DNA from: Tritrichomonas musculus
Taxonomy: Eukaryota; Parabasalia; Tritrichomonadida; Tritrichomonadidae
Assembly (NCBI GenBank): GCA_039105265.1
Contig: JAPFFF010000004.1
Span: forward strand, 2,294,001-2,358,000
Reading direction: 5' to 3'
Length of the DNA stretch: 64,000 bases
The translations under genes and the position numbers were made by a program. This document shows, piece by piece, positions 1-9,245 of this stretch (its first letter is position 1; every line of letters begins with the position of its first letter). A model generated the notes under the pieces. It saw only the letters and a list, made by a program, of their open reading frames with translations. It made no database searches and was not told where the DNA came from.

Positions 1-2
1 TG

Positions 3-425
3 TCATTCAAAACTTTTTCTCCTCATGATGTCATAACTGTCCAAGGTGAACAAAGAGATCGAATCTTCTTTTTTGGAAGTGGAATTCTCGCTGTAATCGA
101 AGATGGTAGATGTACTATGTCGAAATCATGTAAAACTGGCTTTGTTGATGGAGAATTGGATACATTTCTTAAAAAGTTCAACAAAAATGGTTTAGTAGCA
201 CTCACTTATGTTGAAGCATGGGTTTTGAGATTGGATGATATTGTTCAATTAATGCAAGATAAGGAAGATATTCGTTTTCTTATGTTAAATGAGCTTTTCA
301 AAATTTATGAAAACAGCCCACAAGATTTTCAACTAATTCTCTGCAATACAGTTCCCGACCAAGCTTTGAGGAAAAATGTTGATGAAATTATACATAACAA
401 TAATAGACATATTGATGACGAATAA
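3..425 (+). CDS. Cyclic-nucleotide-binding-fold protein, 3' end only
   Basis: The reading frame is open from the left edge, so this is the C-terminal part of a longer protein. The first 45 residues have the beta-roll pattern of a cNMP-binding domain (…F-S-P-H-D-V-I-T-V-Q-G-E…, then F-F-G-S-G-I-L-A-V). They are followed by helical sequence ending in an acidic tail. In eukaryotes this fold ends ion channels, Na+/H+ exchangers and kinase regulatory subunits. No membrane segment lies in the visible part, so the parent class cannot be chosen. Whether it still binds cyclic nucleotide cannot be judged: the canonical phosphate-binding Arg motif is not evident. The stop at 423-425 is followed by AT-rich spacer. 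Confidence 0.6.
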   Translation, partial: SFKTFSPHDVITVQGEQRDRIFFFGSGILAVIEDGRCTMSKSCKTGFVDGELDTFLKKFNKNGLVALTYVEAWVLRLDDIVQLMQDKEDIRFLMLNELFKIYENSPQDFQLILCNTVPDQALRKNVDEIIHNNNRHIDDE

Positions 426-722
426 TAAGTAATTTTGTGCGCTGATTATGTTAATGAAATTGATGAATATATGTAATTTATATCATTTTTATAAATTTTT
501 ATTTAGAAATTATATAGGAAAATTATAATCTTTTTATCTCTTTTTGATAGCTGAGCTTTTTTATTTTTTTTTTTTTTTTTTTTTTTTTTTCCCTCATTAG
601 CTCAGTGCATTTTTCACTTTGAAAATAGCCTGTATGATTTAGATTTGAAAAAAGAATTCATAAATTTATGCTCTCTAATTGAAAAATTTATTATATAATA
701 AATACTAAAATATTTAAATCAA
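426..722. other. AT-rich spacer with T32 run and short inverted repeat
   Basis: No gene is seen. A run of about 30 T (roughly 559-590) sits between CTGAGCT (about 552) and AGCTCAG (about 598), a 7-bp inverted repeat that would bring the two sides of the T-run together. It may be a transcript end or simple-sequence noise. Confidence 0.4.
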
Positions 723-794
723 GGGGCTGTAGCATAATGGTATTGCGTGAGACTCCAGATCTCAAGGTTGGGGGTTCGACTCCCTTCGGCCTCA
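723..794 (+). tRNA. tRNA-Trp (CCA)
   Basis: A complete 72-nt cloverleaf without intron. The acceptor stem GGGGCTG/CGGCCTC pairs with two G-U and one U-G pair and leaves A as discriminator. The anticodon stem TGAGA/TCTCA encloses loop CTCCAGA, with anticodon CCA at 755-757. The T arm GGGGG-TTCGACT-CCCTT is intact. Internal A-box (TAGCATAATGG) and B-box (GGTTCGACTCC) are present. No CCA is encoded. Confidence 0.95.
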
Positions 795-798
795 TTAG

Positions 799-813
799 TT
801 TTTTTTTTTTTTT
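799..813 (+). terminator. RNA polymerase III T-run terminator
   Basis: Fifteen T residues start five bases after the tRNA-Trp 3' end, the usual Pol III stop signal. Confidence 0.7.
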
Positions 814-869
814 AATACTATTCATTGAACCAAATATTTTTTGAAAAAGCCAAACAAAGTTAATTATTA

Positions 870-1628
870 ATGATTACTCCAGAACTCAAAGATAAATGCT
901 TAAAGATATTAGATGAACTTGTAAGCCACCCAATATCAACTGTTTTTCAAGAACCTGTTGATCCAATAATTGATGAAGTTCCAGATTACTTCGATGTAAT
1001 AAAAGAGCCATCAGACTTATCTACTGTTAGAGAACGTCTACTTTCAGATAAATACACAAACCTTCAAGAATTCAAACGTGAAGTAAATCTTATTTGGGAA
1101 AATGCAGTTGCATATAACGGGAAATCCTCTTATCCAGCATACATAGCAGATCAGTTATCAAAAATATTTTCACGACAATTTTCATTATTAGAAGACCAAA
1201 ATTATGAGCATTGGATCAATGAATTTCTCAAAGCTCGCTCTATTTTATTTAAACTTTTTCACAATCCACCAAAAAGTATAGAATCAACGACTTCATCAAA
1301 ATCAAAATCAGGAGAATCTTTAATGAACAGTTCTAGTTTTCAGTTTTCAGATTCAATTATTGAAGTGCCAATTGATTATGACCAAAAAATTCTGCAAGAA
1401 GACTTACAATTTTTAAATGAAAATAATGAAATTTTTCAAAACCCACGAATTCATTTGAAATTGGTTCAGATTCTGGCTCAAAATGAACCGCCAATCAATG
1501 TTCCAAAATCATCTGCTAAATTGAATTTATCAAATATTTCAATCAAAACTATGAAAATGCTTAAAAAATTAATAATTGAAAGTAAGGAGGATAAAGATCA
1601 AAATAATGCAGATAATTCAAAACACTAG
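870..1628 (+). CDS. Bromodomain protein
   Basis: A 252-residue protein. Residues about 5-100 match a bromodomain: F-Q-E-P-V-D-P, V-P-D-Y-F-D-V-I, a P-x-D-L-x-T-V helix start, L-I-W-E-N-A and the acetyl-lysine-binding Asn in A-Y-N-G. Bromodomains bind acetylated histone tails, so a chromatin role in the nucleus is expected. The rest is Ser/Lys-rich with a predicted helical stretch (residues 160-230) and no second domain that I recognise. It starts 76 bp after the tRNA. The short length suggests a subunit of a larger remodelling or acetylation complex rather than a BET protein, which carries two bromodomains. Confidence 0.85.
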   Translation: MITPELKDKCLKILDELVSHPISTVFQEPVDPIIDEVPDYFDVIKEPSDLSTVRERLLSDKYTNLQEFKREVNLIWENAVAYNGKSSYPAYIADQLSKIFSRQFSLLEDQNYEHWINEFLKARSILFKLFHNPPKSIESTTSSKSKSGESLMNSSSFQFSDSIIEVPIDYDQKILQEDLQFLNENNEIFQNPRIHLKLVQILAQNEPPINVPKSSAKLNLSNISIKTMKMLKKLIIESKEDKDQNNADNSKH

Positions 1629-1960
1629 CCTTTTGAAAATCTTCATCATCTCTCTTTTTGTTATTTTGTTATGCCGGAAAATAGATTTTGAAGAGTTAAA
1701 TATATGTATGTATATAGTTTTTGTTATCATTTTCATATTAAATAAAAGTTAACTGTCTTAGTACTACTAAGTTAGTTGTAGATCTAAAATTTTTCATGCT
1801 AAAATTCTTTTTATCGTGTTAATATGATCTTTTTTTTTTAACGTTAGTTTCCAATATCGTATTCTTTGAGGAAAAAAAAAGGATGTATGAATCTGAAAAC
1901 AAAAATTTCGAAATATTATTATTTAAAATAAAAAATACTAAAAAATGCAAACAAAATAAT
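1629..1960. other. Convergent AT-rich spacer
   Basis: It separates two genes whose 3' ends face each other. Only T- and A-rich runs are seen; no further gene. Confidence 0.5.
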
Positions 1961-3256
1961 CTATTCATCTATCTTTTCTAGAATTGGTTTCTTCCTCGGT
2001 TTTTGTTGCATTTTTGGTATTAAAGTTGCCGCTGATCTTTGTCTATTTCCACTCAAAGATAAATTACCCGCGGGTTTAAATCTTTTAGTTTGAAATATAG
2101 CATCATTACCTCCATCCATAGGTGGGATTTGTTGTGTTTGACTTAATTTCCCGCTGTGGCTTTTTCTGAAGTTTTCAATTGATGCACTTCTAACGCACAA
2201 AGTAGGAAGACTTGGCATTCTGCTCTTGCGAAGGGACAACCTTCCACTGAAGCATTCGTCGTCATCATTTTTATCTTCTTCTTCATTAGGTTCTTTCTCA
2301 AATGGAGAAAAGATGCCAGAATCCCCATAATTTGATGTTTTGATCATTATATCATGCATTTCGCCCATTGATACATTGTTAAGTGGAGGTAGTTGAGAAT
2401 TTCTATTGTCAATATCTCTTGCTTTTGGAGGCATTTTTATTTTTGCTTCACTTGAAAGCAGTAGCCAAGGATGCTCTAAAATTTGTTGTACACTTATCCT
2501 TTCTAAAGGGTTCACTATTAACATGCTAGTAATCAAATTTTTGCAGTCTTCACTGAGATAGTCTGGTACTGTGTAATCGCCAATAAGAATTTGCTGAATC
2601 ATTTTGGTAGTATTTGAAACAGTCCAAGGATTATCTCCTGTTACCATTGCGTATAATATTGTCCCTAAGCTCCAGACATCGCTTAGTCTTCCATCATATT
2701 GAATTTTTGATAAACATTCGGGTGCGCAGTAAGCTGGTGATCCACAAAAAGTTTTCATCATTTCGTTTGTATTGATAAAACCGCATAACCCAAAATCAGA
2801 TACCTTAATATGAGGAAAACGATCAATTAAAACATTTTCTGGCTTCAAATCACGATGAGCAACACCTTTTGAATGGCAATAATTCACAGCTGACACGATT
2901 TGCTTGAAAACAAGAGCTGCTACAGGTTCTTCAAGGCGGTCATGTTTAACAATGTAATCAAAAAGTTCCCCGCCTGGGCAGTAATCTATAACCATATAAA
3001 AATTATTATCATCCCAAAAAAAATCGTACAAAGCCACTAAATTATCATGCCGCAAGCATGCCATTGAATTGATTTCACGCTGGAAACGCTCCGATCCCCC
3101 TTGCTCTTTAAGATTAGATTTCGGAAATATTTTCATAGCAAAATTGCGTCGATTAGTCTTACTAAAAGCTTTACAGACACTAGAGTATGCTCCATGGCCT
3201 AATTCAGCTGATAATGAATATTGCTTTATCTGTTTGGGGTATTTTACCTTCGACAT
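1961..3256 (-). CDS. CAMK-family Ser/Thr protein kinase
   Basis: The first ATG is at 3256 (M-S-K-V-K-Y-P-K), giving 431 residues. The kinase domain covers about residues 12-265: Gly loop G-H-G-A-Y-S-S-V, catalytic Lys in F-A-M-K-I-F, H-R-D-L-K-P-E-N, D-F-G, and a CAMKL-type activation loop (T-F-C-G-S-P-A-Y-C-A-P-E) with Thr in the position used by upstream kinases. All catalytic residues are present. The C-terminal 165 residues are Ser/Lys-rich with acidic patches and no known domain, as in AMPK/SNF1/MARK-like kinases of protists. Trichomonad genomes hold hundreds of such kinases, so the pathway cannot be named. Confidence 0.9.
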   Translation of the reverse strand: MSKVKYPKQIKQYSLSAELGHGAYSSVCKAFSKTNRRNFAMKIFPKSNLKEQGGSERFQREINSMACLRHDNLVALYDFFWDDNNFYMVIDYCPGGELFDYIVKHDRLEEPVAALVFKQIVSAVNYCHSKGVAHRDLKPENVLIDRFPHIKVSDFGLCGFINTNEMMKTFCGSPAYCAPECLSKIQYDGRLSDVWSLGTILYAMVTGDNPWTVSNTTKMIQQILIGDYTVPDYLSEDCKNLITSMLIVNPLERISVQQILEHPWLLLSSEAKIKMPPKARDIDNRNSQLPPLNNVSMGEMHDIMIKTSNYGDSGIFSPFEKEPNEEEDKNDDDECFSGRLSLRKSRMPSLPTLCVRSASIENFRKSHSGKLSQTQQIPPMDGGNDAIFQTKRFKPAGNLSLSGNRQRSAATLIPKMQQKPRKKPILEKIDE

Positions 3257-3781
3257 GTGCACTTGTTAGAATTTTGCGTCTAAACTTTTTGTTTCAAAAA
3301 AATTATGAGGATATTCAAAATTGTGAAAATCTGAAGTAATGATCTTTCTCAAAAAATAATGGTTTTTAAAAGCATCTCAATTTTTTAAACAAATTATTTT
3401 AACAATTTTTTTAATAATTCTCAATTTTTAAAAAAAATATATATACGATTTTCGCGAATTGTCCCATAGTCACTTTGTATTATTCACGAAACTTTGCATT
3501 GGCCGCAATTTTACAGCTTGAATGAAACAATTATTTCATATTCGTTTTTTGCTCAAATGTTAATGATCAATATTTTAAATTGCAATCAAAAACAAATCAC
3601 CCCTTTGATTTTTTATAATACGATTATTAAGACTTTTGTGATTAAAATCGCCTAGCCATTTAATTCATAATATAAGACAATAGAAAATATAATAAACAAA
3701 TCTTTTAAACAATAGAATATTATACAATTTTTCTCTGGAAACACGAACATTTTATATTTGAATTATCAAACATAAAAGAAA
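3257..3781. other. AT-rich spacer
   Basis: It holds the promoter side of the CAMK kinase and the 3' flank of the dynein-tail-like gene. No ORF, RNA gene or repeat structure stands out. Confidence 0.5.
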
Positions 3782-5917
3782 TTATTCTGTTTCTGTTTCA
3801 GCTTCAGTTTTTGAAATCTTTTTCTTCTTTATGCGCTTCATCCTAGGCTTTGGTGTAACAAGAGATAATATTTCTCTGACGTTGAAAAGAAAATTATGAA
3901 TTTCAGCAACAGCAACATCTGTAGGCCATGTAGTTACAATACATTGAACAAGAGGTATGTAAGATTCGCATTTTGTTTTGATAGTTTTTTTCAGAGAAAT
4001 CATTGCAGGTGTTTCTAAGTCAATTCCTTGTGTTTTAATGAAACTGAGACTTTTTGTGTATTCATTTCTATCATTATCAATCTCTTCATAAAATGACTTG
4101 GCTCTTGCAATTCCGAGCGCCTTAACTTTATCTAAAGTTTTGTTGACTTTATCAATTGCTGCTACTTTTCCTTCTTTCATATCAGTAAAAAGTGAACCAT
4201 ATGTCAATATTCTTGATAATTGTTCTATATCAGTTATGTTATCGAGCGTTTCTTTAACAACATTAACGTATTGTTCGGTGTCTTTATATTCTTCTATATT
4301 AGTTATTTCTTCAAGTCTACTTTGCATTTTAATAAGTAAAATTTGGCTTGATTTTAATTTCTTTTCAAAATAATCATAAGCATCGTTAATAGCTATGAGG
4401 GCATTTTCTCTCATTTCAATCATTTCTTGATTTACGGCTACATCTTTAATGATGAGAACATCAGGGCAGTCGTTATCAGGAAATATTTGGTCCATTACTT
4501 CCTGATCTAAAGTTAATTGGTCGCAAATAACGATATCCTTAACGGCTTGATCAACAATATTGAACCAGTTTACAAATTCTGTGCGCGATGGTGAGAAGAG
4601 TAATCCATCCTTCTCATCTAGAAATAGTTGAACTTGGTGAGATTTGGTTGGAGGTGATTCTATAAATCTAAAGTAAAACTCGCGAAGTGCGCTGTGAAGT
4701 CTTTCAACAAAGAAATCACGGAGGAAAAATCGTACCATAATGAAAAATCGTGGTAAATATTCTTTTCTATCAAAAGCTCTCCGTCTCTCTCTATGAAGTA
4801 TTTTAGTTCGAATTTGGCAACTGGTTAAAGAGTCGTTGTGTCCATCATCGATAGAATAAGGAATAAGGGGTTTTGGAAGTGCATTAATCTTTTTTAATAT
4901 ATTGAAATCGGCTCGCAAAACTTGAGAAATTCCTGTTACTTGTTGAATGAATTTTGTGATTTTCTCTGCAAGAACAACAAATAATTTTTTCATATTGCTC
5001 TTCATTTCTTCGATTGATTCATTTGAGTTTTTAACTAATCCTTCAAATAGATCTGTGGATTCTTTATCATCAGATATAGGATTGATTTGCGTAAATATAG
5101 TATTAGCGGTATCTCTGATTTCAAAATACATGTCTATAAATTCTGTATGGCCAAAAGGGCAAGAATTTAAAACGGCTGACTGGGTTCGCTTATATCTTTT
5201 ATTTCGAAGTCTATAAAACCATCGAATAAACATTTTATTTTGTAACCAGTTATAGAAAAACGGAATATTTGATGATAAAAATAGTTTCTCTTTTGAATAC
5301 AAAAATTGTTTCATTGGAACAAAATTGCCTCTACTTTTAGGTGAAATTTCAAGCATGCCACGAAGTGTAAATATTTTTTGATCGGGATTAATTGGTATCG
5401 GTGGCAACCTTTTACGATGAACGTTATAGCTTAAAGCACTATCTCTGCTTTCTGTAATAATTTTCTTTTTCGGGCTACAGTAATAAAATTGTCCCGGTAT
5501 TGATGTTGCAAGTGCTGGCAAAATATCTCTAGTTGTCATCACTTGAATAGGTCTAACAGTTTTTTTCTGAAGTTGATGAATTGGAAGTTGAAAACTAGTG
5601 GGTATTGATGTTGGGCGAGGTGTTAATGAAACTCTTTGAGAACGCCGTGCAACAAATGGTTTGGTATGAATATCTAAATCAGGAACAAGCATTGAAGGCT
5701 TGACACCAGGTATCGTTCTTTGTGCTACCGACCAAAGATGTCCAGAATCACACGATGATAAAAAAGGAATGATTTCACGAATTTTTGGAGTGATTTTTAT
5801 CGTCTGATTTTTTTGGAGGATTTTCGAAAAAAACTCGTAAAGCGGTGCATAATTTGGATCACCATTTGTATATTGTACATCGTGAGTCAATCCAATAAGT
5901 TCATCTTCGATTGACAT
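3782..5917 (-). CDS. Stand-alone dynein heavy chain tail-like protein
   Basis: A 711-residue protein with no AAA motor. Around residues 215-260 it has the pattern seen in the N-terminal tail of inner-arm axonemal dynein heavy chains: an F-F-Y-N-W motif, then K-M-F-I-R-W-F-x-x-L-R-N-K-R-Y-K-R, then helical bundles. Later segments (P-S-R-T-E-F-V-N-W-F and the long helices at 500-690) also fit a dynein linker/tail region. A full heavy chain has over 4000 residues, and this one stops in a Lys-rich then Glu/Thr-rich tail. It may be a diverged tail duplicate that acts as a docking or assembly partner in the flagella. The dynein assignment is from remembered pattern, not a search. Confidence 0.45.
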   Translation of the reverse strand: MSIEDELIGLTHDVQYTNGDPNYAPLYEFFSKILQKNQTIKITPKIREIIPFLSSCDSGHLWSVAQRTIPGVKPSMLVPDLDIHTKPFVARRSQRVSLTPRPTSIPTSFQLPIHQLQKKTVRPIQVMTTRDILPALATSIPGQFYYCSPKKKIITESRDSALSYNVHRKRLPPIPINPDQKIFTLRGMLEISPKSRGNFVPMKQFLYSKEKLFLSSNIPFFYNWLQNKMFIRWFYRLRNKRYKRTQSAVLNSCPFGHTEFIDMYFEIRDTANTIFTQINPISDDKESTDLFEGLVKNSNESIEEMKSNMKKLFVVLAEKITKFIQQVTGISQVLRADFNILKKINALPKPLIPYSIDDGHNDSLTSCQIRTKILHRERRRAFDRKEYLPRFFIMVRFFLRDFFVERLHSALREFYFRFIESPPTKSHQVQLFLDEKDGLLFSPSRTEFVNWFNIVDQAVKDIVICDQLTLDQEVMDQIFPDNDCPDVLIIKDVAVNQEMIEMRENALIAINDAYDYFEKKLKSSQILLIKMQSRLEEITNIEEYKDTEQYVNVVKETLDNITDIEQLSRILTYGSLFTDMKEGKVAAIDKVNKTLDKVKALGIARAKSFYEEIDNDRNEYTKSLSFIKTQGIDLETPAMISLKKTIKTKCESYIPLVQCIVTTWPTDVAVAEIHNFLFNVREILSLVTPKPRMKRIKKKKISKTEAETETE

Positions 5918-6071
5918 TTAACAGATTTTTTTCAATTTAACGGATATTTATGAAAATTTTAAATTTCGTAAACTATTGAAATTACTTATCAATAAAGAAA
6001 AGCTTATAATACAAATATATAAATAATCAGCAATGGATTTAAATTGATTTTATATGTTTATAATTTCTTTT

Positions 6072-6563
6072 TCATTCAGTATTATTAAAATGATTTATAA
6101 TTTCATCTAAAATTTTAATCGCCTTTTTATATGCATTTGGGCACTCACTTTCACGAGGGCCGCCAACGTTTAATGTTAAACCATATCCTAAAGTATCGAG
6201 CCAATGAATTACTTCTATTGAACTTTTCCCACTATGAACTTCAAGATATGGTCTTTTAAATTTTATAGCGCATTGTTCTGTTAAACTTGTACCTTTAGAG
6301 AAAGAAGACTTTTTGGGATTGATAATAAGCGTTGCATGTGAATCTCTGACATTCCATTTTGTCCTTTGAGAAACATCTTCAGATGGTGTTTCTTTTAATT
6401 CAGGGAATTTTTCTAATATTCCAGGTGGATTAGGCATATCTTCTGCCCAACCATTTTTAGGGCACCATCCAACAATAGGAATATTATATTTGCGACTAAT
6501 GTCAAGTGCTGCTCTATCAACCCCCGTTTGCCCGCCTGTTCTAATATAAGCTATTTTTTCCAT
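6072..6563 (-). CDS. YpsA/MoCo-carrier-like Rossmann-fold protein
   Basis: A 163-residue single-domain protein. It shows the signatures of the bacterial putative molybdenum carrier family (PF12694) within the SLOG/LOG-like nucleotide-binding superfamily: R-T-G-G-Q-T-G-V-D-R-A-A-L at residues 8-20, G-W-C-P-K-N-G-W-A-E-D, and R-D-S-H-A-T-L-I-I near 100. The Gly-rich stretch forms the ligand-binding loop. The protein covers the usual family length, so it looks intact. Because the family is chiefly bacterial and trichomonads are not known for molybdopterin enzymes, lateral transfer followed by a nucleotide-ligand role is more likely than cofactor transport. That last point is inference. Confidence 0.8.
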   Translation of the reverse strand: MEKIAYIRTGGQTGVDRAALDISRKYNIPIVGWCPKNGWAEDMPNPPGILEKFPELKETPSEDVSQRTKWNVRDSHATLIINPKKSSFSKGTSLTEQCAIKFKRPYLEVHSGKSSIEVIHWLDTLGYGLTLNVGGPRESECPNAYKKAIKILDEIINHFNNTE

Positions 6564-6733
6564 GATTGTTCATTGAAAAAATAAATAATTCTGTAAATTA
6601 TTTATTTTATCGGTATATTTTAAGTTTATATTTGGTCTTATACATTATATAAAATCATTAATTCTTAGCATAAATGGTCGCTTTTAGGATATCGACATTA
6701 TGATTGATATTTTGTTTTTATTTTTTAATTGTC

Positions 6734-7075
6734 ATGTCTGAAGCATCATACACAGAAAAAGAAAAGCGAAGAGAAGAGAGAAAGGAAGAGAGAAAAGAAA
6801 GAAAAGAAGAAAGAAATAAAGAAAAGCTAGAAAGAAAAGATAAGAGAATTCACGAAAAAATGGCACGCAAGGAAGAAAGACAAGAAAGAAAAGAAAGGAA
6901 GGCATCGTCAAAAAGTGGAAGTGTGGAATTGATGTCAAGTGACGATGATGATAGAGAAATTAAAGAAGTCAAAGCTCTCTTAAAAGAGGAAAAGGAAGAA
7001 GAAAAGAGAGAAGCTGCAGAAAAGAAAGAAGATCCCAAAAGATCTACAGATTCTGATTCAGATTCTGATAAATAA
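6734..7075 (+). CDS. Lys/Glu-rich low-complexity protein
   Basis: I choose the ATG at 6734 (M-S-E-A-S-Y-T-E). The upstream in-frame ATG at 6704 would add a hydrophobic decapeptide out of character with the rest. The protein has 113 residues: about 60 residues of E-R-K-x-E-R-K helical repeats, then S-S-D-D-D-D, and a C-terminal D-S-D-S-D-S-D-K tail. This composition suits a charged single alpha-helix and a CK2-type phosphorylated tail. It has no recognisable domain. The gene is almost purely purine on the coding strand. Confidence 0.6.
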   Translation: MSEASYTEKEKRREERKEERKERKEERNKEKLERKDKRIHEKMARKEERQERKERKASSKSGSVELMSSDDDDREIKEVKALLKEEKEEEKREAAEKKEDPKRSTDSDSDSDK

Positions 7076-7392
7076 ACTCATGTTTTTTTTTTTGATATTA
7101 CTCTTTTTTTTTTTTTTTATGTGAAAAAGTTTTTATGAATTTAATTATTTGTCAAAAAGTTTCACTTTTAAATATTTAGTTAATATCGTAGGTAACTAAT
7201 TAATTAATCTAAACCGCAATCTATGGAAGGGGTGCTATTGCAAGAAATTATTCAAACTTTGAAAATTGTTACATATATCTTTTTTTGCTCGAAATGATGA
7301 TGATGTTCAAGTCTAACCAATTATTTTAGCATGCAGTTGAAAGATGAAAAATATGTCTAATCGAAATCGCATTTTTAATCATTTTTACCTGA
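7076..7392. other. Convergent AT-rich spacer
   Basis: Two T-runs follow the upstream stop codon. No gene or repeat is seen. Confidence 0.45.
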
Positions 7393-8034
7393 TTAGTTTT
7401 CAATTATAGGTTGTTCAAGATCTGATTTCAGCAAACTTCCATCTTTTTCTTCCTTACAGCATGCTTTTGCATCTATCAAACAAAATGCCGCAGCTATCCA
7501 TAACAATAATACAAGTATGATTGATGAAGCTGTTCCTCCATTAGAAATTTTTCTGGTAAAGTCACCAACTTTAATGCTGCAATTTTCTCTGTCCTGATGT
7601 TCAAATCTGCAATCTGATGTCCCGCAGCAGTCAAACGATTTTTCAATTTTTTGCTTTTCATCTTGCGTATAATCTGAACTATCAAATAGTTCATCAATTC
7701 TTTTTATCATAGTTTTTCGAATTGCACCAAATAGAATTGCAAAGAAAAGTATAATACAACCGTAAATGATTAATATGATTCCTAAAATTAATTTGTGCTT
7801 TTTATTCCCGCACCTTGCAGCATAAAATGAATAGACCAAAATAATATATGAAACTATTGTAGCTATTAAGGAAAAAACAAAGATGACTTTCCAAACTTTT
7901 GAGAGACCATAAATTTTAATAAAAGCTGTAAAAGTCGTTAAGGAAGTTGCAACAAGAAGTGCTGCTGTCCATGTGACTTGAGAAACAAAACATTTTTTAG
8001 CAAAATTTAAACAACATTTACAACCTTTTTCCAT
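7393..8034 (-). CDS. Tetraspanin
   Basis: A 213-residue protein with four hydrophobic segments (about residues 18-40, 48-70, 80-104 and 168-187). A large outer loop between segments three and four carries the diagnostic Cys-Cys-Gly (F-D-C-C-G-T-S-D-C) and further cysteines. Cysteines next to the membrane at both ends (C-K-C-C near the start, A-C-C-K near the end) are likely palmitoylation sites. Tetraspanins organise receptor and adhesion microdomains in the plasma membrane; trichomonads use several during host-cell contact and in exosome-like vesicles. Assignment rests on topology plus the CCG motif. Confidence 0.85.
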   Translation of the reverse strand: MEKGCKCCLNFAKKCFVSQVTWTAALLVATSLTTFTAFIKIYGLSKVWKVIFVFSLIATIVSYIILVYSFYAARCGNKKHKLILGIILIIYGCIILFFAILFGAIRKTMIKRIDELFDSSDYTQDEKQKIEKSFDCCGTSDCRFEHQDRENCSIKVGDFTRKISNGGTASSIILVLLLWIAAAFCLIDAKACCKEEKDGSLLKSDLEQPIIEN

Positions 8035-8163
8035 TTTTTATTTTGTAATAAAATATATTCAAAAAGTGGATCTAATTTTTTTTGAATTGAACCATTTGGA
8101 GCCATTTTGATCTTCAAAATTTTTTTATCAAATAACGTGTTTTTAGTCAAATTTTTATAAATA

Positions 8164-8169
8164 TCATTG
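8164..8169 (+). promoter_or_regulatory. Initiator-like TCATTG
   Basis: TCATTG lies immediately before the ATG at 8171. It fits the trichomonad Inr (TCAYTW-type) that normally lies within about 20 bases of the start codon. Confidence 0.45.
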
Positions 8170-8170
8170 A

Positions 8171-8887
8171 ATGAATATTAGGAAGCTCAAACAAAAAATC
8201 GAAAAACAAGTTATAGCAATATTTCCATCAGTTCCAAAAATTAATATTACTGCCTATATTCACCATCATCCTTCACTTTCTGCTGTTGATTTCGTGGTTC
8301 ATTTTTTGGAAATTGCTGAGCCAACAAAGAAAAATTTAGATATTGAAACAGAACTTTTATTAGCCCAAGCAAGACAAATTATTCAACATAAGGAAGCTGA
8401 AGAAAAACAAAGAGAAGAAGAATTTTTGAAATCTGAAGATTCAGAAAAACTTCTCGAATTTCAAAAAAAAGTTAATATGTTTGAAATACCCGACTCATGC
8501 CAAAAGTTATCTTCTCAAATATTTCAATCAATAACAAAATTCAGAATGATGAAAAAAAGATCAAGGTTTCAAGATGAGGATTATTTAAATAGACTTTCAT
8601 TTACATATGCAAAAGAACTTGAATCTGGTTATATTTCACTTGATTCTGATGATTGGATTGAGTGGTTTAAGAGTCATCCGGATTATATTAATTTGACAGA
8701 TACAAATTTTTATTGTGGATTTATACCTCAAGTTACTGATCCTGTTCGATCAATCATCAAAATGATTGAGAATGATAAAGATATGAAAAGCTTTATTCTA
8801 TCTTCTATTCGCTTTTGTGGCATTGGTATTGCAATATCAAAGAATTTCTCTGTCTTTTTCACAATTTTTGTTTCAAATAGAAAATAA
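8171..8887 (+). CDS. Unrecognised protein
   Basis: A 238-residue protein with a basic N-terminus, a Glu/Gln/Lys-rich coiled-coil stretch (about residues 65-110) and a more globular C-terminal half. The C-terminal segment D-P-V-R-S-I-I ... C-G-I-G-I-A-I-S-K-N has a faint resemblance to the last strands of a CAP/SCP-like domain, too weak to name. An Initiator-like element directly precedes the start codon, which supports it as an expressed gene. There is no signal peptide or membrane segment. Confidence 0.6.
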   Translation: MNIRKLKQKIEKQVIAIFPSVPKINITAYIHHHPSLSAVDFVVHFLEIAEPTKKNLDIETELLLAQARQIIQHKEAEEKQREEEFLKSEDSEKLLEFQKKVNMFEIPDSCQKLSSQIFQSITKFRMMKKRSRFQDEDYLNRLSFTYAKELESGYISLDSDDWIEWFKSHPDYINLTDTNFYCGFIPQVTDPVRSIIKMIENDKDMKSFILSSIRFCGIGIAISKNFSVFFTIFVSNRK

Positions 8888-9245
8888 TTTTAAGCCAAAA
8901 AAAAATGCGTTGTTGGTTATATTTATAAATAATCATTATCGCCACTTCTTTTTGAATAAGCTAATAAAGCAAAGGAGTCATGATGATTCATATAATTTGA
9001 TTAAATCAATTGTTATTAGATTCTAAAAAATAATTAATAAAAATAATTAAAAAAAAAAAACTACTAATTTTACAAATATAATTAATTATATTTATTAATT
9101 ATACATAAAGAAAATAAATCAACAGTCTCACATTAGCCTGTTGATGAAAATAAAAATAATATATTGAAATGCAAAATTGCACATTTCTTTCCAAAACAAA
9201 AAAATACAAACAAACACTTAATAATATAATCACATATAAAAATAA
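8888..9245. other. AT-rich convergent spacer
   Basis: It holds A/T runs and the 3' flanks of the two neighbouring genes; nothing else is seen. Confidence 0.45.

Noticed and set aside
6704-6733. Upstream start giving a hydrophobic N-terminus to the Lys/Glu-rich protein
   Set aside because: The ten added residues are AT-rich spacer read as Phe/Ile/Tyr; the next ATG gives a normal M-S-E start.
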